The notes beneath the pieces were generated by a model, which ran no database searches, had not been told where the DNA came from, and saw only the letters and a program-made list of their open reading frames with translations. The position numbers and the translations under genes were made by a program. A stretch of 64,000 nucleotides of DNA from NCBI RefSeq assembly GCF_033807715.1, contig NC_084587.1, positions 18,885,017 through 18,949,016 on the forward strand, written 5' to 3'. The DNA comes from Cololabis saira (Eukaryota > Chordata > Actinopteri > Beloniformes > Belonidae). Of this stretch, positions 47,520 to 60,053 are shown piece after piece. How positions within the stretch are numbered: position 1 is the first letter of the stretch; every line of letters starts with the position of its first letter.

Positions 47520-47936
47520 TAGGGCTGTCCCCGAGGAGGGGGAGGATTTGGCTGGTCAACTCAAGACGGGGAGTTTAATGCGACCTCGACGGCTCGTTGT
47601 TTAAGTACCCCCCCCCACCCCCCGTATCCATTTGGCTTTTTTCTCAAGTGCTGTTTAAACCATGTGAACATACAGTGCATGCAGCTGCAACAGTAATATA
47701 AACATTGTTTTAAGCATTTTAAATGAAATTTAATTTAAACTACCTTTCTTTCACTGCATAACACACTTCACATGTAGCTCTTGTTGATACTGCACATGCG
47801 CAGTTTGCGCACCATCCCACCCCTCCACCTTCCCTAAAAATACGACAGCTCGACTCAAGGAATGCGTGTCGACGCCAGGCTCCTCGACTGACGCCTCGAG
47901 CCGTCGACTTCAAGGGGGCAGGCCTATACTGAACTG
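47520..47936. mobile_element. hAT-type MITE, unit 4
   Basis: Perfect 8-bp duplication TACTGAAC at 47512-47519 and 47937-47944. The C run is interrupted here (CCCACCC), against 22 C in unit 3. Same site as in unit 3. Confidence 0.88.
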
Positions 47937-49044
47937 TGTCAAATTTGCCTTTACCTCCTTGGAAGATAAATAATTTTGTTTATAAGAATACAATGATATT
48001 CTGGGTGTTTAAACCTTTGAAATAAGCTATTAAATTAAGCTTGATGTAAATAAAATAAATGAATACAAGGTGCTTGAAACCAAGTTTTTGAGTGTCCGAG
48101 GCGACCACTTAATGAAAACATCTGGGAATACAAAACCCTTTAATTTAGTTTGGAGGCTTTGGATTTGCAGGGTTCTGTGACATCACAGAGCCAGATCAGA
48201 TCTGAATGATCCCGGCTCCCCATCTTTTCCTGCAGCAAACTTTGAGCATATCTTATTTGCCGTTTCTTGAAGGTGGGCAGTGCAGAACCGTCAAGCCTGG
48301 CTACGTTGAACCGGTGAAATGATGCAGTAGTGGAAAACCCTACGTGATAATGTAAGACATATAATTGCATATTGGGTTGATGTAGTTCCGAGGTTTCTCC
48401 ACATGGGAGCGTTGGATTTCCTTCCACATATTTCCTGTTGCAACAATTTCTTTATCATTTACACACCAGGAAGGAGGGTAAATTCCTGTTATGTCAGTAA
48501 AAATGACTGTTGCTCAACATTTATCAGCTCTAGCTCACATACGTCCCTGTTTGCTCTGCTGCATGTCTGAGCTGCATCAAGGAAGTAAAAAAAAGAGGAA
48601 ACTCAGCAGTGCACGTTACGGCAACTGCAGTAAAGATCCTGCACTATCATGTAGCACAATAGTATATTTACAGCACAACTCGATTAGCAACAAGTAAAAA
48701 TGTCAACTGCGACAAAGGTCACGCATGTGCACTATGTGCAAAGTTGCTATCTCCATAAATAAGGCTTTACTTTTAAGTAAGAACGATGCACAGCCCTCTG
48801 ACTTTCCTTCAAGTCCAAGAACTGTATATTTGTACAGGCTGCTGAGGTGGGCGGAGTTAATGGGATGACTCCGCCCTTAAAAACAGTTACTGTGAACGGA
48901 AGTGTATCAACATGTTGAAAGGAGAATTGTTGTGGTGCATCTTGGTGATATTTTAAGACCCCTAAACTTTTATCAAGACCTCATGAAAATGTGTAAACTC
49001 TAACATATCTCTTTAAAACAATGTTTCTTTCCACTTTTCTGCAG

Positions 49045-49150
49045 ATTGGGTCTCAGAAAGTGTGTTCCCTCATCGGGCCTTAATTGACTTGGGAGAACTT
49101 GTAAGGAAGAACGGGTCAAGATCTGTTAACGGGAGTCAGTATTTATACAG
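49045..49150 (+). other. 106-bp exon-like block, unit 4
   Basis: Open; differs by Asn for Thr (AAGAACGGG) and Asn for Tyr (GTTAACGGG) from the others. Confidence 0.4.
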
Positions 49151-52100
49151 GTGTCAGCATTTCTGAAGACGAATGCTAACGTGATCTGAGGTTAAACTCT
49201 TTTTCCACAAGTCAGATGATGGTAACAAGAAGCCACAGATTCTTCAGACTCATGTCAGCATCACTAAGACGAGCTTGTCGGACATGTGGCGGCCGGCAGC
49301 AGAGGAAACGCTGAACAATTGAGATGAATGGAATTCGGTTTTTATGGATAATCAGTGCACAAGAGATAAGAGTCTTTAAAGACTTGGTGCTACCTTGAAA
49401 CCGTTTGTTCTGGCCTGGCGCCAGTTTTTTGTCAGTGGAAACAGAAAGCCCGGTTCCAAACTCAGCACTGGCCCAGAACCAGCCCTGGAACCGGTTTGAT
49501 GGAAAAGGGGTAAGAGGGGGCTACGCGGACCAAGTCCGTATTAGAGCATATACGTTGTTGTTGCTTCAACTTTCGCACCAATGCAAATGCAGCAGCGACG
49601 TAATGACGTGGCTCCCCTTAGAACCCCCGAGCTATGGCAAAGCAAACCGGTTCTCAGCTGATTCGCAAGTTGAACAAGTTGTAAACCAAAACCAGCCCTG
49701 GAACCGGTTTGGTGGAAAAGCGGTGTTTAACATATCGCTAAAAGACAGGTTGTCTCCTCCTCAGACCACTGCTGCTTTGCTGCATCCATATCAATTTGTT
49801 GCTTATTTAAAAATGTTGCTGTCTTGCTATTGCCGTTGGTCTTAACAACTTTGCCCCCTCCACTTACGTAAGCAGTTCTTTCCTGTAGCCCAGCAAAGAG
49901 TTGGTGTTACCTTGGAACCGGTTTTTATGGCCCGGAGCCAGTTCTTTGTCAGTGGAAACAGAAAGCCCGGTTCCAAACTCAGCACTGGCCCAGAACCAGC
50001 TCTTGAACCGGTTTGATGGAAAAGGGGTAAGTGTGATGGAGACATGCCGAATGAGGGGGCCGAGGAGACTCTCTTTCCTGTTAGAGGTTCCTGTCTGGCA
50101 GATTTACCCTGAACTCCTGCTACTGCAAACATAGAGGACTGTATTCTCTCCTTTTCCTTTCACCCTGCACACCTCAGACATCCAGTACAACTCAGATTTC
50201 TGTCATTTATTACATCATATCAAAGAAATACACATTTGCTTCAGCAGTTGTGGTGACTTAAAAGATTACTGGAGGATCGCTTTGTAACATAGCGAGTGAA
50301 CAAAACAAAGGTGACGATTGTGGATTGTTAGAGGACCACGGATACGATAAACACCACTTCCATGCTGGAGGAAGAAGTAGATGTGTTGGAGGACTTCCGA
50401 TACCTGGGTGTCCACCTGGATATCTGACAGGAATGGAGGTGCGAGACTCTTGCTATCTTCCAGAAGAGACACAGGAGACCACAAATCTAGACGAGGTTCC
50501 TTCAGGTATTGCAGCAAAACAAGTCTGTGGCGGCGAATGCAGTCTCAGAGGACTGCAGGCAATTTTATTAACTGATAAAGGAGGCTGGTACCAGTCGGGA
50601 GGGGGGTGGGCTCTGGAGCCTGTGGAGATGATTGTGAAACAAAGAATGGCGCATAAACCAGAATAAGCAACACTGCACATCCTCTTTACAACGCAGTGTT
50701 TAGACAACAGTGTCTTCAAAGGCTCCTTCGGGGTTCCCTGCAATGCAGAGACCCATTCAGGGGAAGAGCTGTGCTGCTCACTGCAACAACTACAGACACT
50801 GACTAACTGATTTATTTACAATTACAAAATGTAATTACCCTTTAGGAATTATCGAATTGGGGTTAATGAATTGACTTGTGCGATAGTACGGCTGAAAATC
50901 GAGCTGCCAATCTCTGCAGATGGCAGTTTGATACAGAGCCTTAGCTATTCAAATGAATGGAAATACTTACCTGTTAGATACCGGATATAATGAATATTTG
51001 CATAAAGGATATTTTTGTCCCCAGTGGGTTAGAGTCTGACGAGTATAACGAGTATGTTGTGCTGGTGCTAAAAGAAGCAGTAGCTCAAGCAGCACACTGC
51101 AGAAGAGAGGGTTTGGGGGAGGGGCACAGAGGAGGAAGACAGCCCATCTTGAGCTAATAAAAATCAGTGGAAATATAAGAAAATAATATATTATCTGTAA
51201 TTCGGTTTTTCATTGTTAAAGTTTTATGAGGAACTTCACATTTACATGATTAAATAGCATTTTTCATTTGCTGCTCAGAATATGTCTCTTAAGTGAAAAA
51301 GAAGACTACGCTGAGGTTTATATGTTGCGTAAAACAGAAAAATAGGTTAAAATGAAGAGGAGACAGCTGCATTTCTCCCACTGTGTTGCTAACACCCCCC
51401 TGTTGGGTCAAAGTGGTACAGCCTGGTAATTTTCCATCCACTCTGACCTACAATGTGGGTGTGGCTTAATGTCAAGCATTATGGAAGTGTGCAGTTTTTC
51501 CTCATGTTGTGCTATGAATCAAAAAGGTAAACCTTTCTTGATTCATAGATAAGTGACAAACCGAAGGTCCAGTGAGAAGCAGGAGATTTCTGATGATTTG
51601 AACTTTGTGCTGATCTGATGCTTCGCTTCTTTTTCCTCACATAGGAGGTGAAGGCGAGGAAAATAATAATAAGATACTGATTTCCTTAAACTTTCATTCG
51701 ATTTTAGATCAAACCAAAAAAAACACATTAACTGTTTTTAGAGCAGCCCTGCGTTGGCCTGGTGACCTGTCCAGGGTGTCTCCCTGCCTTTTGCTCAAGA
51801 GATTCTGTTTTGGAACGAGTAGCTATAGATAATGGATGGATGGATGAATGGACGGATGGCTGGATAGATGGTTTGTCTGCACATAAGACAAGAAGAGCAA
51901 AAATGTGATGTCAACAAAGGACCATGAAGTTCTCTCCTGATACAGCTGGTGTAGTGCATGATCAGACTTGCATTAGGAAAAAAAACTGTTGCAAGGAAAT
52001 CCTTAAATGTGAGCCTCGAAGCGACGTACGCATGAGCAAAAATATATTTTGAAAAAAAATTGGGCAGCATTTCATGAGGCTGTTAACAAACAGCAGGAAA

Positions 52101-52320
52101 AAGCTCGGCAACACCGTATAAAGAAATCTGGACAACCGTTGTATCACGTCAGCTCTACGTTGCTGCAGAGGGGTTTGAATCCACTCTGTGAGCTCCGGTC
52201 GTCACCATTTTGGCAGGAGAGCTAAAATGAGGACTGCCAGCTCCCACTGGAGCTCCAGCTGTGGCAGCCGCCTCCAAGCAAGACCACTCCTAGTCCCACT
52301 CCCACTTCCTGCTTGCACAG

Positions 52321-53652
52321 AGACAGCCTTGCTAAAAGTGTCCAGTGACATTATGATGTCTGCTGATTCGGGAAAATGCACTGTTCCAGTTCTCTTAGAT
52401 CTGTCCTCAGCCTTTGACACTGTCGACCACCAAATCCTGTTGAGAAGACTGAGGGATGAAGAAGGGCTGTCAGGTTCAGTTCTTCATTGGTTCTCGTCAT
52501 ACCTTTCTGGGTGTAGCTTTAGTGACACAGCTAACCAAATAAGGTCTGGGTCAGCAGATCTGTTGTGTGGAGTCCCCCAAGGTTCTGTTTTGGGTCCTGT
52601 ATTATTTTGGTTGTATTTGATCCCCTTGGGAAAAATCATCCAGAGATTTCCTGATGTCTGGTACCACATGTTTGCGGATGATATTCAGCTTTACTGCTCT
52701 TATAAGCCTACTGAGCTCCACAGGCTAAATTCCTTAGTTCATTGCTTGGTGGAGATAAAACAATAGCAAAGTGTGAACACCTTGCAGCTAAATGTGGACA
52801 AAACAGAAACCCTGGTTATTGCCCCTGATGACTCCATTCCTGGGATTAACCAGTATTTGGGTGACTTGGGCCAGTCTGTTAAACCGAGTCTAAGAAACCT
52901 GGGTGTTGTGTTTGACAAAAAAATGTCATTATTGCAACACTGCAAACAGCTGACAAGGAATAGCTTTTTTCATCTGAGAAATATCTCTAAACTCAGGAAA
53001 ATGTCACAAAATGATTTGGAGCTGATCATTCACGCATTTGTGTCTTCGCGTTTGGACTATTGTAATAGTTTGTTTTCTTGTCTAAACAAGAAGGAGCTGT
53101 CTCGCCTGCAGTTAGTGAAAAATTCCGCAGCAAGAATTCTGACCCGCTCTAATAGGAGGACACACATAACCCCTATTCTTAAAATCTTCATTGGCTGCCA
53201 GTTTCCTCTAAGATCAATTTTAAAATTCTGGTTTTACCTTTCAGGCTCCACCTTACATCAGCGATCTGATCCAGCCCTACACCCCAGCTCGGGCTCTGAG
53301 GTCTGTGGATCAGAATCTGCTGATGTACCACGTACTCGTTTCCAGACCAGAGGAAACCGATCCTTCCAGGCCGTTGCTCCCAGGCTTTGGAACGATCTTC
53401 TGCTCTCTCTGCGTTCGATGGAGTCTGTTGACTCCTTCAAAAGGCAACTTAAGACCTATTTATTTGTGCAGGCTTTTGCCTCATTGTCTTAGGGCTGTTA
53501 TGACTCTCAATGTGTTGTCTTGGCCTTTTAAACTTAAATTTGTATGTATCTTTTAACTGTGTTTTGTTTTTATTGTAACTGTGAAGCACTCTGTGAGCAT
53601 GGTCTGTGTAGGGCACTGTACAAATAACATTTACTTACTTACTTACTTACTT
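52321..53652 (+). mobile_element. 5'-truncated L2 LINE, unit 5 only
   Basis: Interrupts CTTGCACAGGGTTTCT, which is intact in units 1-4 (for example 24576 and 46014). ACAG is duplicated at 52317-52320 and 53653-53656. The right end is the tail CACTGTACAAATAACA followed by about five ACTT repeats, typical of L2. It inserted after unit 5 separated from the others. Enough of the protein is readable that the insertion is likely young. Confidence 0.9.
52326..53491 (+). pseudogene. L2 reverse transcriptase, stop and frameshifts
   Basis: Encodes FDTVDHQILLRRL (motif A region), GVPQGSVLGPVLFWLYLIPL, and HMFADDIQLY with the catalytic aspartates, in one frame. TAG at 52764-52766 stands where tryptophan is usual before NTLQLNVDKTE. 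The frame resumes through NLGVVFDKKMS and ILTRSNRRTHITPI; near 53188 a one-base shift moves APPYISDLIQPYTPARALRS to another frame, and a second shift near 53325 restores VPRTRFQTRGNRSFQAVAP and the C-terminus. The endonuclease domain is absent because of 5' truncation. Confidence 0.9.
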
Positions 53653-56200
53653 ACAGGGTTTCTCCGGATACTTCCAACGGCATCTTAGGTTAATTGTTTC
53701 TAAATTGTCCATAGGAGGTTCAAACACACCTGGTTGGATCACTATCAGATCACCATCAAGGTCAAGGGCAACATCTAAAACTTGCAGGGCCGTACTAACT
53801 TAGGAACGGGGTCGGGAAATGCTGCTAGGCCATGCAGTCAGGAAGTTGAGGTCTTGCATACAGCGTGCAAGTTGGAGTCATGAAAAGAGAAAGAGCCCTT
53901 GAAATGCACTGAAATTTGAGATTTATTTATTTATTGTTTGTGTCTTATGTGATAAACTTGAGCTCTACAATTTCCCTTGGGATTAATAAAGTATCTATCT
54001 ATCTATTGATCTATCTATCTATTGTTCTATCTATCTATCTATCTATAAGTTGTGTTTAGTGTGGGCATTTCACTGTATAATGGTAAAAAATACATTTATA
54101 TAGTAATCTAGTATAATTTACAACTTAAAGCACTTTAAACTACTATTCTCATTCACCCATTTAAATTAATTTATACAATTTTAGTCTAAATGGTTCTCAC
54201 CTTTTAAAAAAAACATTGTTATTCTGTATCCCCCGACACGCTTGCTCTCCAACTAACACGTTCAGGGCAGTGCAGAGTTCAGTTCTTGGCCCAAGGACAC
54301 GTGGACATGTGGACTGGTGGAGACAATGGAGGCAACTGCCAACCGTGTCTGTGTGCTGAGCCACACGCTGCTGCACGTAATCCACTTAATTACGTACCCA
54401 TTTAGTTACTGGAGATATATAACGTTCATATCATATGTATGTGCCTGACATAAGTGGTTCAAGGTCCGAGCTTGGCAGGTAAGTTTAGCGAGTGCTGCGT
54501 TGGTGCTAAAACCAGCAGCTCCAACAGCAAACTGCAGAGCTTTGGGGGAGGAACACATGGAGGACAGGCTTTGTTGTTGGTTTTCTGTATATATAATATA
54601 TAACCAAAACAGAGAGGGTAAAAAAATATGTTGTCTTAGTCCTTTTATATTTCTCCTTATTCTTTTTAAAAAAGGTTATATAAAAACTTTATAACTGGTA
54701 CTGCTTATGTAATTAAACAGCAGATTTCCTTTTCAAAGTCATTGCTTATTATGGGACAATCTTCCTTCAATGAAAAGGACAACATTAAATGGAGATTTTA
54801 ATGGTTATCGGCAACAAAAACGGGCTAAAGTGAAGATGAAAAGGCTTTGTTTCCCACACTGTGCAGCTAGCTCTCCCCCTCTCGCTCTGAAGTGGTACGG
54901 TCCGGTAATTTTCCATTCACTGGAGAAAGTGGGCGTGGCCTAACGGCTACTGCAAAACAAGGGTTGAGCAATTTTAGGTATAATTTTGTTGTTGATTAGC
55001 AACCAGCTGAGGCTTTACAGTTTTCACCAGAACTGCGTGAAAGACTGAGCCAGATGTCACCGTTGGTGGAGCACGTCAGTGTCAGAGAAGCAGGATGCTT
55101 AAAAAACAAGTGGTGCCAATTTAGTCCACTCCTACTGAACTGTGTCAAATTTGCCTTTACCTCCTTGGAAGATAAATAATTTTGTTTATAAGAATACAAT
55201 GATAGATATTCTGGGCATTTAAACCTTTGAAATAAACTGTCAAATTAAGCTTGATGTAAATAAAATAAATGAACACAAGGTGCTTGAAACCATGTTTTTG
55301 AGTGTCCGAGGCGACCACTTAACGAAAACATCTGGGATTACAAAACCCTTTAATTTAGTTTGGAGGCTTTGGGGATTTGCAGGGTTCTGTGACATCACAG
55401 AGCCAGATCAGATCTGAATGATCCCGGCTCCCCATCTTTTCCTGCAGCAAACATCTAAGCATATCTTATTTGCCGTTTCTTGAAGGTGGGCAGTCCAGAA
55501 TCGTCAAGCCTGGCTACATTGAACCAGTGAAATGATGCAGTAGTGGAAAACCCTACGTCATAATGCAAGACATATAATTGCATATTGGGTTGATGTAGTT
55601 CCGAGGTTTCTCCACATGGGAGCGTTGGATTTCCTTCCACATATTTCCTGTTGCAACAATTTTTTTATGATTTACACACCAAGGAGGGTAAATTCCTGTT
55701 ATATCAGTAAAAATGACTGTTGCTCAACATTTATCAGCTCCAACTCACATACGTCCCTATTTGCTCTGCTGCATGTCTGAGCTGCATCAAGGAAGTAAAG
55801 AAAAAAAAAAAAAAGGAAACTCAGCTGTGCATGTTACGGCACTGCAGTAAAGATCCTGCACTAAAAATATTAACTGCGACAAAAGTCACGCACGTGCAAA
55901 GTTTCTATCCATAAATAAGACTTTACTTTTAAGTAAGAGCAATGCACAGCCCTCTGACTTTCCTTCAAGTCCAAGAACTGTATATTTGTACAGGCTGCTG
56001 AGGTGGGCGGAGTTAATAGGATGACCCCGCCCCTAAAAACAACTACTGTGAACGGAAGTGTAACAACATGTTGAAAGGAGAGTTGTTGTGGTGCATCTTG
56101 GTGATATTTTAAGACACCTAAACTTTTATCAAGACCTCAGGAAACCGTGTAAACTCTAACATATCTCTTTAAAACAATGTTTCTTTCCACTTTTCTGCAG

Positions 56201-56306
56201 ATTGGGTCTCAGAAAGTGTGTTCCCTCATCGGGCCTTAATTGACTTGGGAGAACTTGTAAGGAAGACCGGGTCAAGATCTGTTTACGGGAGTCAGTATTT
56301 ATACAG
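56201..56306 (+). other. 106-bp exon-like block, unit 5
   Basis: Open; same length and splice-like borders as the others, with ALIDLGELVRKTG. Confidence 0.4.
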
Positions 56307-56490
56307 GTGTCAGCATTTCTGAAGACGAATGCTAACTCCCTTTGAATTTAGCTTCTTTTCCACAAGTAAGATGATGGTAACAAGAAGCTACAGATTCTTC
56401 AGACTGATGTCAGTATCACTAAGACGGGCTTGTCGGACATGTGGCGGCCGGCAGCAGAGGAAACGCTGAACAATTGAGATGAATGGAGTT

Positions 56491-56844
56491 CATTAAATGC
56501 GTATAAATTCTGGAGGCAAATATCCTGCAGACGGACAAACAACCAAACCTGTCAGAGGGAGGTTTTTGTACTCAAGAGACAAATTAAATTATGCAAACGT
56601 TTTTGTGGATAATCAATGCATAAGCTATAAGAGCCTATAAAAAAAAAAAGCAGCTATGAGGCGGGTCTTGGTTGGCTGGAGGAAGAGGAAACATCTGTCG
56701 AGAAGGAAGTGCAGTGCCCCAGCCCCTCCCCTTCTTTTGTACATGACAGACAGTGTTTATCACATTTATTATACTAAATTAAATAGTAAGTGCATATTTA
56801 GAGGGAGGCTGGTAGGCTTCTTTTGCTCCTTATTTTCTTTCTCA
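56491..56844. other. unassigned right flank of array
   Basis: No resemblance to the array. Contains an A-run at 56640-56649. An open stretch starting at 56656 has no recognised domain. Confidence 0.3.
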
Positions 56845-57110
56845 TGTCCATCCATTTTCCGCTCCGCTTCATGTTGTTCAGGATGGACAGGAGTTGTGCC
56901 GATCCCAGCTGTCATTGGGAGCAAGGCGGGGCACGGCATTGGTAGGGCGCCCGTCCAGGGGAGTGCCGCGTGAGGAATCCCGCTCACTCGTAAAGTCATC
57001 TCAGAGTTCAACATGTACAAGTTCAGACTGTGGAGGGAACCTGCAGCACGGAGGAAACTCGAGCACACGGAGCGACAACATTCAAGCTTTCCACTTGAAA
57101 GCTGCTGCCC
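56845..57110 (-). repeat. abundant fish interspersed repeat
   Basis: CATCCATTTTCCGCT, CCGATCCCAGCTGTCATTGG, then AGTTCAGACTGTGGAGGGAA and CTCGAGCACACGGAG follow the order of a very common fish repeat whose other strand ends in the ATGG microsatellite. The same family supplies the SINE-tail blocks of the array (about 23990-24070). Confidence 0.65.
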
Positions 57111-57265
57111 TCAAAGTAAAACACGCCCTTTTCTCCTGGTTAAATCAAAAACGGGCAGAACGAGGAGCATCGGAAGCCCGCTGGGACAAGTCCACCTTAA
57201 TTCAGTTACCACAAAGCCACCGTCGTAGCCTCACAGGTTCTAACGTTAACTAATTACATCTGACC

Positions 57266-57978
57266 CTGGAGTCACACTGAAAGCGCGCTTTCATTTTCTA
57301 TGAAAGCGCGCTGCGAGAGGCGTCGGGAGCAGCGCGTTGGAGGCGTCCAGAGCGTCAAATGAGCAGCGGCGACGCCGAGGCAGCGTCCAATCACAGACCG
57401 GGATTCCCGAAGCAAGAAGCCTCAATACAGATTGTACTTTCATGTACACACAAACATACACTCACTCATATGCATACATGAGCATAGCTGTGGACTAACA
57501 AAATAATTTTATCAGGAATATATTTCATCCAGCAAACTGACATTTTTGCCGATTTGACTGCCGTTTTTACCTGAACTGCTCATGTGAAACACGTAACTGA
57601 TGGTTGAGGAGCTGGATGGTCCGAACGATTTTATTTGCTACATTGATCCTACCATGACCAAATCCGCTACCACCCGGTGTGTCAGTGTTCACTGCAGACA
57701 GACTTGATCCGCGGACCAAACTTGTTAAGGAGCATCAAACTCAATCTTATCTATGTGGAAATAACGGCAAAATATAAAGAAGGCTTCCCAAAGTGTGATC
57801 CATGGTGAAATAGGAAACTGAAGATGTGCACGCTATATATAGATAAGTAGGTTATATGCACTTTGTTCACTCCAGTTCCCGGTCCCCGCCCACTGCAGGC
57901 GTCGGCAGACGCAAGCAGCGCGATGCAGGCGTCCCGAGCCCCCACAGGCGATTTTTGCCGCTTTCAGTGTGAATCCAG
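57266..57978. mobile_element. 713-bp TIR element
   Basis: Ends CTGGAGTCACACTGAAAGCG and, complemented, CTGGATTCACACTGAAAGCG. GC-rich subterminal sequence on both sides (GAAAGCGCGCTGCGAGAGGC and CAGACGCAAGCAGCGCG). Interior around 57600 contains GAGCTGGATGGTCCGAACG but no continuous transposase frame. No target duplication recognised. Confidence 0.65.
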
Positions 57979-58781
57979 CATTAGGTTAATTTTGCTGCTT
58001 AAAACAGGTAGAGGGAGATGAGCGGGATTCGGTCCGCCAGCGGACCTCTGGTGGCCCGCGGCTACCAGCCTTCAACCGGGAGCAACGACGTCCTTCCAGG
58101 CCAACCCCCAAAACAACTCTTGGCATTTTCTCAGCACACATAACGGCAGTAAAAGATGACATTTTAATTAAAATAAAAATGTGTTAGGTCTTTATTCACA
58201 GCTCAGAAGTCAGGAGAGTGTTAAGCCCTAATTAGCCCAAGCGATGACAGCTAGTCATCAATCAAAAGGGGCGTTACATCATTTCACCTGAGGTACAAAA
58301 ACATTTCCCACCTGGACAGTTTTCAAACATCCCATTTGCACAGGATAAAAACTACCTGGGGACCTATGGTAATTTGTACTAATCACGGAGGACGTCTGTG
58401 GTTTTAATCCCGTCCGATTGTGCCGCATCTGTGATTTATGATGTCAAAAATCACATTTCAGCACAGATGACATTAGATCATTTTAATCCTGCACATCTCT
58501 GTCATTCAAAATCTCTTCTCCTCTTTTGTTTAATTTAAGACATTGCCATCCATATTAGCACGTCTGCCTACATCCATCCCATATAGTGTAAAGATCTGAT
58601 ATTTTTAGATTGAAAATATACAGAAATTGATCGGCATTAAGCTTCACAGAGAGATTTATGAGATGAGAAGACCAGCAGAAGGGACGATGAGATGACGACA
58701 CGTGCGGCTGCATCTTTATCTTTTGACTCCCATCTAGCTCAAAGTCTCTCTTACGGCACAAAACCTTTAGGACTTCAAGGA
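57979..58781. other. unassigned, 0.8 kb
   Basis: No domain or repeat end recognised. AT-rich with short open frames on the minus strand only. Confidence 0.3.
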
Positions 58782-58853
58782 AGGAAGCAGGGTAACATCT
58801 AAAACATGCAGGAGTGTGGCTCTCGAGGACCAGGGTTGGCCACCCCTGACCTA
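58782..58853 (-). repeat. hAT-type MITE end
   Basis: Minus strand starts CAGGGGTGGCCAACCCTGGT and continues CTCGAGAGCCACACTCCTGC, then TTTTAGATGTT, a very common fish non-autonomous hAT end. The array's GTTTTAGATGTTGCCCTTGA block is a related, diverged piece. Confidence 0.5.
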
Positions 58854-59282
58854 GACTGATACGCTGATTCAGCATTTTGTCAATCATCAAAATGTGATCT
58901 GACGATTTCAACTCAATATTCAAATTTCAAGTTAAATAAAAAGGTAATCGTTTGATAAAATACAAGGCTTCGGTGGAACTTCCAGGATCAACGTCTGTAA
59001 ATTATGGTAAAAACACAGACTGCGTTCACATGCAGTCAATAACCCTTATAACCGGAATATTAGCAATAACCCGGTTTTGCTCCCATGTAAACACCAATAA
59101 CCCCTTTGAATAACCAGAATTTGCTCATATTCCGGTTTTTAAAAACCTGGGTTACTCCTTTTCTAACCCGAATATTTGGTCATAAATACGCCTAATGGGA
59201 TATCCCAATCAAAAGGAACATGAATCTGTTTTCTGCGCATGTTCTTTTTCGAAGGAATCTTGGTCTTTTGAGCCCAGGAAGT

Positions 59283-59911
59283 TCTTATAAACATGGAGAA
59301 AAACGCAAGACCACGCCACACTTTTGGAGTGAGGAGGAGACTAATCACTTCATAAATGTAATGAAAGATATTGTAACGATTCACAGACCAGGCGGAGACG
59401 GCTCGTCACTTCCAGTTGCCAGTTTATTGCCAGGAAGGTATTGAACAGGGTTACAGCCAAAAACAAAGAGCATAAGCAGACCAGAACTCGCACTTCTCGG
59501 GCTAATCCCACAACAACTTAAATTAGGACCCCTGAAGAAGAAACAAAGGACTCAGTCCCCCCTCCCCCCACCACCTGCTCCCTTCATGACATCACGTGCA
59601 TTCCTGTGACAGGCAGAGAGACGAGAGAATTCAGGCTGAACTTCATAACTCTCCCATATCAGGGTCGCAACAATATGAACATTTTGGCATTTGTAGACGG
59701 TTGAAAGTACCGGGAAAGCGAGATTTACAAAAAGGTGAGTGAAAAGTTGGGCGAAGCAGGATTTGTACGAACGCCAGACCAGATCAAGCACCGCTGGAAG
59801 ACGCTGAAAAAGGCGTACTACAGGGCTGAGAAACAAAATGGTACCAGCGGGTTCGATTATCCGCCGTGCTGCCGTTATTGGTGGTGTGACGTTCTCCATG
59901 CGTCGCTGGTT
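59283..59911 (+). pseudogene. Myb/SANT-like DNA-binding domain split by LTR
   Basis: First part: KRKTTPHFWSEEETNHFINV ending in MKD at 59369, with the first tryptophan and acidic helix. Second part after 59676: YRESEIYKKVSEKLGEAGF then RTPDQIKHRWKTLKKAYYRA, the last helix with its tryptophan. This is the Myb_DNA-bind_4 type of trihelix/SANT domain. A TGA (about 59701) lies where arginine would be expected before KYRESE. The second part ends at TGA about 59911. The domain would bind transposon ends in the parent element. Confidence 0.75.
59372..59672 (-). mobile_element. 301-bp solo LTR
   Basis: On the minus strand it runs TGTTGCGACCCTGA to AATCGTTACA, TG...CA, flanked by ATAT at 59368-59371 and 59673-59676, a 4-bp duplication as in Ty3/Gypsy elements. 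A CAATAAACTGG polyadenylation signal lies near its 3' end, at about 59429-59439 on the complement. Deleting it and one ATAT rejoins the Myb/SANT coding sequence. No internal retroelement genes remain. The minus-strand open frame at 59552-59899 crosses the LTR edge and is not a gene. Confidence 0.85.
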
Positions 59912-60053
59912 TGATCGAGATATCCCAAATGATTAGTTACCATGTATACAGGGATAACCCTGTTTGCTCACGCATGTAAACAGATTATTCCGAATGTTTC
60001 AGTAACCGGAATATTGACCTTAACCCGAATTTTGACTGCATGTAAACGTGGTC

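Larger units (their letters stand above)
43968..50267 (+). repeat. tandem unit 4 (6300 bp)
   Basis: Same structure as unit 3, including the hAT-type MITE at the identical site, so units 3 and 4 share their most recent common ancestor among the five. The LINE C-terminal block here keeps an open stretch of 166 codons (44025-44525) in a non-coding frame of the LINE, not evidence for a gene. Confidence 0.9.
50268..56490 (+). repeat. tandem unit 5, partial, with L2 insertion
   Basis: Same blocks as unit 3 but without the hAT-type MITE and with the L2 element at 52321-53652. Homology to the array stops at about 56490 after GAGATGAATGGAGTTCA, before the AACCGG modules, so this is the right edge of the array. 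Confidence 0.88.
59018..60053 (+). mobile_element. TIR transposon with a Myb/SANT gene remnant
   Basis: Inverted ends GAC..CGTT.ACATGCAGTCAA at 59018-59039 and, complemented, at 60032-60053; both inner sides carry repeated AACCGGAATATT and GGTTATTC-like modules. It encodes the Myb/SANT domain described next and is interrupted by a solo LTR. The composition fits PIF/Harbinger-like elements, which use a separate Myb-like protein; the transposase gene is not in this copy. Confidence 0.6.
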
